Assembly (NCBI GenBank): GCA_031772625.1
Contig: CM062813.1
Location: forward strand, 764,398,720-764,462,719
Source of the DNA: Pinus tabuliformis
Lineage: Eukaryota > Streptophyta > Pinopsida > Pinales > Pinaceae
Length of the DNA stretch: 64,000 nt
Reading direction: 5' to 3'
The notes under the pieces were generated by a model, which was given only the letters and a program-made list of their open reading frames with translations, searched no databases and was not told the origin of the DNA. The translations under genes and the position numbers were made by a program. Of the stretch, positions 24,943 to 34,152 are shown one piece after another; the first letter of the stretch is position 1; every line of letters begins with the position of its first letter.

Positions 24943-25201
24943 TTTAGAGAGCAGATGGGTATGGTAGAGAATCCATTTCAGTAGTAGAAATCAGTGATTT
25001 CTTTGTTAGAGTGGTAGAGGGAGTTGCAGTATGGATGTAGTGTTGATAAGTGGCAGGGTCAGCAGTAGTACAAATGCAACATTTGTGTAGTAGTTGGTGG
25101 GAAAGATGTTAGACATCAACAAGCACAAAAGGAGATGTTACAGAACAGGGTGATGCTTTAGCAGGTTGCATTACTAGAGCACATTCCTCGCTAAGAGGGA
25201 G

Positions 25202-25391
25202 TGTTGATTTTTGGTGGCATTGGATGTGCTCTAAGTCTCAAATTTTGCAGGGAGGCTTAGACACATGCATTTTCCAATACCCAGAAATCATTTTGGGAAA
25301 TTCCACTGGGAGACAGCGTTATTAAAATAATTAATTATTTTTAATGAGACCGTAAGTTTAAACTTAGGAAATTAAAATAATTAATGGGTAT
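25202..25391 (+). repeat. 3' LTR of D1, left part
   Basis: The first 190 bp of the D1 3' LTR up to the insertion of E; the last five bases (ggtat, 25387-25391) are the target site of E, repeated at 38255-38259. The rest continues at 38260-39066, giving a total near 1 kb as in the 5' LTR. Confidence 0.9.
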
Positions 25392-26258
25392 TGTTGGCTT
25401 GTATGGGCTTGACCCAGGTTCAGAGGTGATTTAGCCAAGCAAATCCTGGTACTACTGGCCCTTTCGGCAACAGTCCACGGAGCGCAGACTGAGGTCTCAC
25501 CCGAAGTAGTATGGGAGGGTGCTAGAACCAGGTTTCCACACCCTTGGGATGTCTGATGGGCTTCTGGAGGTCTGCGGTCCGACCCGTCGCTACGCGCACT
25601 TGTTAGTCCTTTGCAACCCTTGTCGCTGTTTCCGTGCAGCCCTACTCGGGGCGCGACCCGTATAATACCCAAGTCTCTTGCTACTTAATCGATTACTTAA
25701 CTTGTGTGTGTAAGAGTTATGATTCTTACAGCATATTCAACAATCATATTAGTGCGCGTGATACATAAACGAATACAACCATAAAGAAGGTAATGCACAA
25801 CAAATCTACAGAAATAGGAATCAACTTCTCTTTTATTAATCTTCAATCTTGCTTACAAACTAGACATCGCCTTGTGCACTCAGCTGCAGGGGTCCGCGCA
25901 CTCAGCTGCGGACTCTACTAGGCCATTGCACACTCAGCTGCAGAGCCTCTTCCTACTACTACGACCCAAGACACTTAGAATCCTATTCTAAGCTTGAACC
26001 ATTCCTTCGCTACTTACGCTATCCTCTACTATCTTTACAACTTAGAGCCTCGCTCTATTTATACAATCCCATGGTTCGTGGACCATGGGTAGGCCGACAT
26101 GAATTTACATTACATACATTACTTTAGGGCAGACAACCCTAATACTTGACCTCTACTTCGCGCTCCACGCTCGCAATTCGCGGAGTCTTACAAAACCTTT
26201 GACCAAAACTTGGGCTTTGAGCTCCAAACCCTGTTGTGGGGGGATTCCATGCCGAACA
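25392..26258 (-). repeat. 3' LTR of E
   Basis: The polypurine tract lies beside it (26259-26268, reading GTTAGGGGCC on the minus strand). It contains three 'cactcagctgc' units at about 25874-25942; the other LTR has a fourth. Confidence 0.9.
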
Positions 26259-26292
26259 GGCCCCTAACACAATCATCGTGACTCGTCCCGAG

Positions 26293-29200
26293 TCACTTTG
26301 CTGGTGTGGAAATCTTGGCACGGAGCCCTTCCAACCGATCCTGCGCTGCGTGGAGGTCCACAACGCATTGTTCTGCAGTCTGCTGGATCTGCTCCACTCT
26401 TTCGGTCGAAGTCTCGCTGTCAGGGGCAAATCCCTGTCTTAAGGCATGCATCGCCTTCATCTGTGCGAGCTTTCCTTCGATGTCTACAGTGATGAGGAAG
26501 GCCTCATCAATCCAAGGCTGGACGCGCGCTTTAAGGACTGCCTCTTTCTGCCGCGCGGCATCCACCTGTTCCTTCAACGCCTTTGCCTGTTGTAGCTTCG
26601 CAAGTCGTTGGGTCAGGAAAACTGTCTGTGCCATTCCGCGCACACTGTCATACTGCACTTGAAGCTCCCGCGCCTCCGTTTCCAGGCGCTATATGTTGGG
26701 GTCCTCCTGTAATGAAGTGAGGACCGCGAAGGATTCTTCCAACATAGCGGTGCAGTTTTGTACTGCCTGTCTTATTTCCTCCAGCCCTTTTTGAATAGCG
26801 CCAGCGCACTGTTCCCTAACTTCCGGGGGCGTAGAGTGCGCTTTAATCGTAGCTTGGCAATTTGAAGGTTGAGGTCTAGCTGTACCCTCGTTACTTCCTC
26901 CTTTGCCTCGCGGAATCCACTGGCTAATTTGTGGATTCGCACTCCAACTGGTAGGTCTGTCGCGATTTCTAGCTCTGGAACGCAGCGACATGCTTCCTCT
27001 ACCATTTGCTCTAGCTGCTGATTCTGCACAAGCACTTTATTGCACTGTTGCTTCTTAGTGTTGATTCTCTGTTCGCTGAGCATCTGTACTGCGCGTCCTT
27101 CCCTAGCGCGGAGTTCTGCTGTCGCTCTGTCCTATAGCTGATATAATGTATCCCGCAGAAGGGTAGCCAAGTTTAGGCCAAGTCCCTTGATCCTGCCCAC
27201 CGTGGCTTCATCCTCGCTTTTCGCTGTTAGCGCTCCTTCCGGTAGCACTATGGTGTTGGCCATTTTTGCGCGCAGCAGTTGCTTTGCTGTTGATCTACTT
27301 GCGACACTGTAGGCATCTACTATTCCTTCCTGTGGGGCCCGCACCTGAAGTTCCTGCAGCTGCGCCCTTAGGGCCCCCAACACATTCTGTTGCTCCGTCA
27401 TAGCTTCTTGGAGCGCTTCCTGGGTGACCTCACGAACTGTGTCGTCGATGTCATAGAGGTCACCCTCTGTTAATGTAATTGGGTCGATGTCCAGTTTGGA
27501 AGCCTTGGCCTTCTTTCATGGACCTGACCGCTCCGTGACGTACAGTCATTTCAGTTGGGTGGACGTCGTGCTCGGGTCTGCGCCTTCTGTTGTATCTGGT
27601 CCCTGTCCTGTAGACACGTTCTGGCCCCCTTCCTCTTACGTCGCGGTGGCCCCTGTTGCTTGTGCTGCTATTGCTCTTTCGGCGGCCTTTGCCTGTTCTG
27701 CGACTGCCTTTGTTGTTTCGCGAGCAACCCTTACCTCTGTGGCCGCTTGTTCGTTGTGCCTCTGCTGGGCCAACTTCGTGACACGCAACTTGGTTACATC
27801 CTTCTGCTTCTGTGCTACTGTTTTATCCCTTTCTGCCAGATCCGGGGTGCGCCACTCGGGAGGCCATGATTCGAGCACGAAGAAGATGGCGTCGTTAATT
27901 GCGATGAAAGGAAGCTTGGTCCAGGTTTGCGCCGGATCCTTACACGCCTTGATATACACATTGTGCATATCCGCCTTGAAGTCTGCAAAGCTCCGCAGGT
28001 TGTTGTACACTGTGGGGGATAGGCGCGACCTCCTGTTAATCCACATCCGAATTCTCGCCTCCATGAGCACCCAGAAGATTTTAGTCTCGCGGATCTGCTT
28101 GGCGTCCTTCATAGCCTAGAGCGACACATATTTTGCAGCCTCTGGCAAGTCTTGTTCAATATGAGGGAACTCACTGTCCTCAGGCAGTTCCCCTGTCACC
28201 AATAAAATAGGCAAGAGCAACCATGCATAGTGGAAGATCTTGCCCTGCTCTTGAGCTTCCTTGCGGTTGGTTAGGAATTCTTCACAGAGGAATTCGGCCC
28301 AGTTGAATTGGACCCCCTCCACGCATTGTTTTGCCAACGCAACGACCGACGCTGGTACCTCGTCTCCACGACATTTTCTCATCACCTTCCCGACCAGCAG
28401 TTGGGTGGCTACGCGCACCCCTTTGTCTTTAATGCTACTGATTGTGTAGCCTCTTTTTCTTTTCCAATTTGTACTTCTTCTTCATGGCCTCTGCGAGCGC
28501 CAAATCTCCGCTTTTGCCAGCTATCTCTGCGGGGTCCTTTCCCTTACAGGGAAGCCGAGAAATCCTGTGGATAAGCTCCGCTGTGATGGGAATAGGCTCC
28601 TCCAGCCATAAGTACCCATCGTGCACCAGGCAAAGCAGCTGCTTGATGACAAAGATCGTGATAAGTGCGCGGTGAAAATGTAGAATCCATAGTAGGTGGA
28701 GTAGCCCGGCCTTCTCCACACCGCACAACCATTTCTGCGGCTCTAGCACTGTAACTGACCCCTCCTTGCTCTGTTTCATGAGGTTCTCAGTCTCTAAATG
28801 TGGGAACTTTTCGTTGTCCGCGAGGTCCCAGTCTTCAAATTTCATTGTGGGCACGCGGCCCAGGGCCGAGCCCTCAAACAGAATTCCATTTGGGAGGAGC
28901 GGGGTTTGGAGCGCGCTCTTAGCGGCATCCAAATCCTTGGGTACTTTAGCTTTCCCTTTTTGCGGAGGAACGTACTCAGGCAGTTTTGTTGCAGTGCGCA
29001 CTGGTTGGATGTCTTCTTCCATTTCTTCATCTGCCTCTATCTCATCTACGAGAGCCTGGAGGTCTTCCTCCTCATCATCTGTCTCAAGGTTGACAGCCTT
29101 GCCCTTTTCTTCCATGGAAAGTTTGCCAAACTGCAGATTTCGCGGGGACATGCGGATTGGTCCTGCTGCCTGTTTATCCTTCTTAGGCCTCAGTGTTCGA

Positions 29201-30231
29201 GGTGATTTCGGAATTTCCGATGCATTCCCCACCTGCACTGTAGGGCTGTGCGCGGCTTCCTCAGCGGTACTCTTTACAAAACCCACACATCCCCTGGTAG
29301 TTGTCATCTTGTTCGAATTGTCTGTGGTTGTGCGCGAACTCGGGGGCTCAAATACCGCTTGGTGCTCAACACTCTGTGCTCTTCGTAATAGCTCAAATCT
29401 CAAACGAGCAAGTGTTGTCTCGTGGCTAGCCTTGGGAGTTTTATAGCGTCTTTTGAATTTGAATTTGACCGTTCCCCCCACTTCTGAGTCATTAATGCAT
29501 CCTTGGCGGCAGATTGTCTCAAATCTAGCTCTTAATTCGTGTCTTAATTGCTCGCCGCCCGCTCCCTTTTGCCTTAAATTGGACATTTTGTCATGAATAG
29601 TGACGCCAATGGTTACTTCCCAGTTTATCCGCGCGGCAGCGTAGCCCCCCGTGCGTGGGCGCGAACCTTGTAACATGCTGATTCTACGCACACCTCCTTC
29701 ATCGTGCAGTTCCCAAACAGACTCTTTTAGAGTCCTGTGCTCTCCTTCAACTGTCTGGAGCACTGAGATTGTGCTCCCTACAGCTAGTTAGGTGGTTGCA
29801 CCACCTGTGTGAGACTTCAACTCGCCTTCCAGCATAGCCCGTGGACACTCCTCACTTGCCCTCGTGACAGCTGGTGCCGCATATACTTCCTTATGTGGTG
29901 CACTCCCCTTGTTACTGCGTTTGGTAAGGTGCGGTCTCAGCTATGGTAACAGAGTCATAAATTCTCGGCGACAATCTTCTAATGCAGTGGTATGACCATT
30001 CGTATTGTGCCTTGTCATCCTTGGTTTATCGACGAGACATGCTTGCTTGACCTTGTTTTCCAGTCTTTTGAACCCAGTGTCCATCAACATGCTTTTCTTC
30101 CTCGATCGTACTCGATGTTCTTCGAGTTTGCAAAGTCTAAGATTCCCTTGTTGAATGGCTTCCCGAATCCTTATATGGTCATCCTCACGTAGCTGTGTGA
30201 TTCCTTCGTCCTGGTCTTCGCTCGCTGCCAT
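26293..30231 (-). pseudogene. Extra coding region of E, coiled-coil rich
   Basis: Most of this 3.9 kb is open in minus-strand segments. The first part (about 28120-29763) includes a basic stretch, an acidic stretch ('DDEEEDLQALVDEIEADEE') and a hydrophobic part ('LLHLLWILHFHRALITIF'). The later part (26290-27400) is rich in heptad-like Leu/Ala/Glu/Gln helices such as 'LGALRAQLQELQ' and 'LEQMVEEACRC', suggesting long coiled coils. I recognise no enzyme motif. It could be a structural or accessory protein like the extra frames of Tat-lineage elements, or captured host sequence. It has few breaks for its length. Plus-strand frames here are shadows. Confidence 0.55.
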
Positions 30232-30271
30232 AACTGCGGGAGCTATTACGTGTGGATTCCTTTTGGTATTC

Positions 30272-30570
30272 TGTTATGAATATAATTCATAACAATTAAA
30301 TAAATAAAATAAATATAAATATTAGATAATTAAATATTAATTAGGTTAAATAGTCATTTAGTTAGGTGAAAAGGCATGTCTAAAAGACATGCCCATTCAC
30401 GAAAGGTCACCTGCTGAGGTATAAAAGCAAGGCCTCATTGTAACATTCAAATCATCTCATACAATTTTATATATATTAATAAATTATTATTATAAATACC
30501 TGTGTGTATTTTTACATTCAAATCTACAAGCTATCAGTCTTCTTGCTTTAGCCATAGTTTTTATGCTACA
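30272..30570 (+). repeat. 5' LTR of H
   Basis: Begins with the 10-bp-arm palindrome TGTTATGAAT-ATA-ATTCATAACA (30272-30294). A second perfect palindrome, GGCATGTCT-AAA-AGACATGCC, lies at 30373-30393, about 27 bp upstream of a TATA box (TATAAAAG, 30420-30427). It ends ATGCTACA. Both palindromes are intact in the other LTR. Confidence 0.92.
30373..30393 (+). promoter_or_regulatory. Palindrome upstream of the H promoter
   Basis: Nine-base arms GGCATGTCT and AGACATGCC around AAA, just upstream of the TATA box and unchanged in the 3' LTR. The position suits a binding site for a dimeric transcription factor; which one is unknown. Confidence 0.5.
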
Positions 30571-30571
30571 G

Positions 30572-30584
30572 TGGTATCAGAGCC
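30572..30584 (+). promoter_or_regulatory. Primer binding site of H
   Basis: TGGTATCAGAGCC one base after the LTR, complementary to initiator methionine tRNA. An ATG follows directly at 30585; the stretch 30585-30940 is acidic and Asn/Glu-rich in its reading segments, with no recognised domain. Confidence 0.9.
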
Positions 30585-30940
30585 ATGGCACACGATATAA
30601 TCATGCGGGCCTTTGAACGTAGTTCGTCACACAATGTGCCATTATGTTCACATCCTGAATGCATTGAACATTTTAGTGAAATTCAAGAAGTATTTCAGCG
30701 ATTAGAAAAATCATGTGGAGAAATTAAATCATGTTGAAATGGAATTGATAATAAGGAAGATGATAGCAACAATGAAGAAACAAAACAAGATCAAGATGAG
30801 GATTATCTTAAGAAACAAGGAGAGGTACAATATCATAACAATGAAGAAGATGTTGTCAATGAGAAATTACCATCCATGACCCTGGAACTAAGCAAGCTGT
30901 TCTAGATATTGACAATAAAAGGATATTAGATTTATCCTGG

Positions 30941-33037
30941 TTGGAAGAAGATGTTAATGAAAATCTTCCATCGGTGGCTCTTGAGAAAAAACAAGTTTTT
31001 GAAGATATGATGATTACTACTTCTGATTTTGATGATAAAAGTGAAGTGAAAATGGCTAATTTTGATAATGAAAAGGAAACAATGGCTCTGGTTGCCACCA
31101 CATGGTGGAACGAATTGCCCCTGGATCTTCAAACGGAGATATTCTCTTCACTGCCAGTTGAATTGGTGTATAGGTATCAAATCGTGTGCAAGCAATGGAA
31201 CGACTTGATTTCGTCAAACTATTTCATAACTTGGTATGGTGACGTGCATATCAGGCAGCAGCCACAACTGGCTGTGCTCGATTTAAATCAAGAAAAGCCC
31301 TCCATGTCTTTCTGCTTCTACATCATCATGAATAAGCCAGTTAGACCTTGGAGCTACTATACGTATTTTCTCAGATCCCGTTTTATCAAAATGAGAGACA
31401 ATAAAGTAGGGCATGGAGACATGTATGAGCCAGATTGGTCTAATCCAGGACGAATTAAGCATTACGTTCATTCAATATGCAAACTACTGGAATGGACAGT
31501 TCATATTGAAAAGAATGACGATTTTGAACGCAGATCGTCGTTTGTTGTGTCGATATTTAGAGTTCCTAAAACTCTTATGAAAGAGTCAAAGGAAGGAGAA
31601 GCATATGTCCCTGCAAGAGTTTCGTTCGGTCCATATCATCACGCAGAACTTCGTCTAATGGAGAATCACAAAGGAAAAGCTGTGCGTAGAATGATAAGGA
31701 GGCGCATGAACGAATCTGATCCAAATAATATGGATTTCTCCGTTCGTGCAAGGAAGGAAATCTTGGAGTTGGAGGGGGAAATGTTGCTGCTTGAGAAGGA
31801 AATCAAGGAAAACTACGAAGAAGAAATCGATTGCGATGGACAGATCCTTGCTGCGATGCTAATTTTGGACGGTTGCTTCATTCTAGAAATATTGAGGACC
31901 TTGGGTGGGGACCACTCTCCCGGAGAGAACGGGTACTATGAACCTCTTTTTCAGTCCAGGAAGATTAATTATACTGGAATCGATATACTGAACGATATTT
32001 TGAAGCCTGAAAATCAGATTCCCTTGATCGTTCTCCGAAAGCTGTTGCAGTGGGAGGTCAAATCGAATGATGTGGAGGAAATGCTTTTCGACTTGCTTTA
32101 TAAGCCGTTCTTGGGCTTTTTCTACCCTTTCGACAATAAGAAAATTATATGTTCCTCGCGAAAACCAGATGAAAAAAATGTTCATCACCTTCTGGGTTTG
32201 TTGCATGCCTGCATCGTGTCTCCAGATTTCGATAATAGTATGTATGAAGAAGACAACTCAGTGAATGAAGAAGAAGGTGCACACTCAAATTGCAGTTTGT
32301 ATTGGATATTCCAAAATATTCTCAAAATTTGTATTTGGATATTCACCATATTCCTAAATATTTTTAAAATCTGTATTCTCAAAATCTGTATTTGTACAAA
32401 AAAAGTGAATCCAGATATTGAAAGAATACCTCATGCAGTACAATTAAGAAAATCTGGGATCAAATTTGAGAAATTTGAGGAAGGCGATGAAGATGGCATC
32501 AAGGGCATCTGCTTTGATAAGAAAAGCGCCACACTTTTTCTTCCTACGATCATTATCACGGACTCCACAGAGATAGTATTCCGCAACATAATTGCTTTTG
32601 AGATGTGCAAGCAATTTCAAATAAATTCCGTTGCGTATTACCTGAGTCTGATGGGGATGTTGATCGGTTCCAAAGAAGACGTGGCTTTACTAACAAGAAA
32701 ACGCATCATTACAAACTGGTTTGGGAGTGACAAGGAGGTTGTCAAGCTTTTCCACGGTCTCTGCAACGAAATCGCCGTGAATACGAATTATATTCCCACA
32801 CCATTCCTCTTTGCAGCCACCTCGATTCTCGACAACCACTGTTCCACATCCACCCCCTCTGCTCTGTCACCAACCAACCGTCGCAATCCTGCTCTCCGCT
32901 CCACATTTAATCGACGGGTCAACAAGCGTGATTCATCGTGTCTATTCAGTATTAATTTTTATGCTTCAGTGGTATTAATACACGCTTCCGTCGATGTCCA
33001 TGCTACCTTCGACCACATTGTCAGAGAAAATTCTTAG
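30941..33037 (+). CDS. Chimeric F-box / DUF247 protein carried by H
   Basis: One uninterrupted 698-residue frame. Residues 55-92 form an F-box ('LPLDLQTEIFSSLPVE', then 'YRYQIVCKQWNDLISS'), the domain that binds SKP1 in SCF ubiquitin ligases. Residues 100-200 look like the start of a plant F-box C-terminal region. From about 203 to 620 it is a DUF247 protein: 'VPARVSFGPYHH' (223-234), 'LDGCFILEIL' (309-318), 'LKPENQIPLIVLRKLL' (354-369), 'AVQLRKSGIKFE' (499-510) and 'DSTEIVFRNIIAFEMC' (541-556). DUF247 is a plant family of unclear biochemistry, including grass self-incompatibility determinants. The usual C-terminal membrane helix is missing; residues 630-698 are unrelated. A hydrophobic Ile/Cys-rich insertion (454-487) comes from a local sequence repeat. 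It probably arose by joining two host genes inside the element. Whether it is expressed is unknown. The start is the first ATG of the frame and an upstream start cannot be excluded. Confidence 0.85.
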   Translation: MEEDVNENLPSVALEKKQVFEDMMITTSDFDDKSEVKMANFDNEKETMALVATTWWNELPLDLQTEIFSSLPVELVYRYQIVCKQWNDLISSNYFITWYGDVHIRQQPQLAVLDLNQEKPSMSFCFYIIMNKPVRPWSYYTYFLRSRFIKMRDNKVGHGDMYEPDWSNPGRIKHYVHSICKLLEWTVHIEKNDDFERRSSFVVSIFRVPKTLMKESKEGEAYVPARVSFGPYHHAELRLMENHKGKAVRRMIRRRMNESDPNNMDFSVRARKEILELEGEMLLLEKEIKENYEEEIDCDGQILAAMLILDGCFILEILRTLGGDHSPGENGYYEPLFQSRKINYTGIDILNDILKPENQIPLIVLRKLLQWEVKSNDVEEMLFDLLYKPFLGFFYPFDNKKIICSSRKPDEKNVHHLLGLLHACIVSPDFDNSMYEEDNSVNEEEGAHSNCSLYWIFQNILKICIWIFTIFLNIFKICILKICICTKKVNPDIERIPHAVQLRKSGIKFEKFEEGDEDGIKGICFDKKSATLFLPTIIITDSTEIVFRNIIAFEMCKQFQINSVAYYLSLMGMLIGSKEDVALLTRKRIITNWFGSDKEVVKLFHGLCNEIAVNTNYIPTPFLFAATSILDNHCSTSTPSALSPTNRRNPALRSTFNRRVNKRDSSCLFSINFYASVVLIHASVDVHATFDHIVRENS

Positions 33038-33229
33038 CCGACACCCTTTCCTGTGTTTCCGTCCGTCCTCCCCCTCTATACTTGGTGTTTTATCCATTCC
33101 TCGCTGCCTTATTACCTGCCAAACGTCATAACCTTCCACAGTATGGTTTCAATTACAAGTTTTATATATATTAAAGTTATACATATAATTTTAATATATT
33201 AAATTCAATAAGACTATATATACTAAAAA

Positions 33230-33276
33230 AAGAATATATATATATATATATATTAGAGTTACAAAAAAAAAAATAA

Positions 33277-33316
<40 letters not shown>
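33230..33316. repeat. AT microsatellite in H
   Basis: Two runs of alternating T and A separated by an A-rich spacer, followed by 'agaagaagagagaga'. It lies between the captured gene and the polypurine tract in an otherwise gene-free 460-bp stretch. Confidence 0.9.
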
Positions 33317-33318
<2 letters not shown>

Positions 33319-33483
33319 AGAAGAGAGAGACGGGAACAAAAGAAGACAACCTTGGACTCAAAAATAGAGTTATTAGCGAATTATAGACGCTGAGCCACCA
33401 AAGACCTTCTGCCTCCCATATGTCGAGATGACAACCACCGCAAAGATAATTGCCAACAATATAGCTTTGAGGACAAAGCTTCT

Positions 33484-33497
33484 GAAGGAAGGGGCTA
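33484..33497 (+). promoter_or_regulatory. Polypurine tract of H
   Basis: 'gaaggaaggggcta' directly before the 3' LTR, the expected primer for plus-strand synthesis. It fixes the element as plus strand, the same as the captured gene. Confidence 0.8.
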
Positions 33498-33803
33498 TGT
33501 TATGAATATAATTCATAACAATTAAATACATAAAATAAATAGAATAAATATAAATATAAAATAATTAAATATTAATTAGGTTAAATAGTCATTTAGTTAG
33601 GTGAAAAGGCATGTCTAAAAGACATGCCCATTCACGAAAGGTCACCTACTGAGGTATAAAAGCAGGGTTTCATTGTAACATTCAAATCATCTCATACAAT
33701 TTTATATATATTAATAAATTATTATTAAAAATACCTGTGTGTATTTTTACATTCAAATCTACAAGCTATCAGTCTTCGCTTCAACCATAGTTTTTATGCT
33801 ACA
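33498..33803 (+). repeat. 3' LTR of H
   Basis: 306 bp, TGTTATG...GCTACA, nearly identical to the 5' LTR apart from small changes in the AT-rich start and the last 25 bases. Confidence 0.92.
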
Positions 33804-34152
33804 TATTCCCGTCAGAAATTTTGGTTTCTACACTGTTTCGCACCTTTGGAATCATCTCTGCACTCAGGTTTTTGCACATGGTCCTATAGGCCCATCGAAC
33901 CGTTGGCATGCGCAGGTCCCAATCAGTTCGTCTCGTCTGGTGAACCTTGTTCAGTACTTCGCGCACCCTATCGAATGCTTCGTCATGGAGAATTGGTAAC
34001 GTGCGTCGCCCTTCCTGCTGCTGTGGTTTGTTCCGATTCTCTAGGCTGGGGGTGGTGTGCGCTTGTGCGGACTGTACAACATATGTCTATACCCATTGGG
34101 AAAGGTGGGCACGCAAGTTGTTCCGCCCCAGCTGATTGGCTTTCGTTTGGAG

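Larger units (their letters stand above)
30272..33803 (+). mobile_element. Gene-carrying small LTR element H
   Basis: A complete 3.5-kb LTR structure: LTRs of 299 bp (30272-30570) and 306 bp (33498-33803), primer site, one long frame unlike any retroelement protein, an AT microsatellite and a polypurine tract. The target duplication tattc is exact (30267-30271 and 33804-33808). No gag, protease, RT or integrase is present, so movement would need help from another element. LTR mismatch by eye is near 4 percent, the lowest in the window, which fits its place as the innermost insertion. The few codons before the polypurine tract ('gctttgaggacaaagc') recall the end of a Gypsy pol, a weak hint of origin. 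Confidence 0.92.

Noticed and set aside
27487-28119. 210-residue plus-strand frame, Cys/Ala/Val-rich
   Set aside because: Antisense to the minus-strand E frames; composition follows from the reverse of coiled-coil codons.
28766-29446. 226-residue plus-strand reading frame
   Set aside because: It lies opposite the better supported minus-strand coding region of element E; its serine/alanine-rich product has no domain and is a shadow.
30272-33803. Ordinary host gene lying by chance between two solo LTRs
   Set aside because: The outer target copies tattc pair with each other, and primer site and polypurine tract sit inside the LTRs in the right places, so it is one element.
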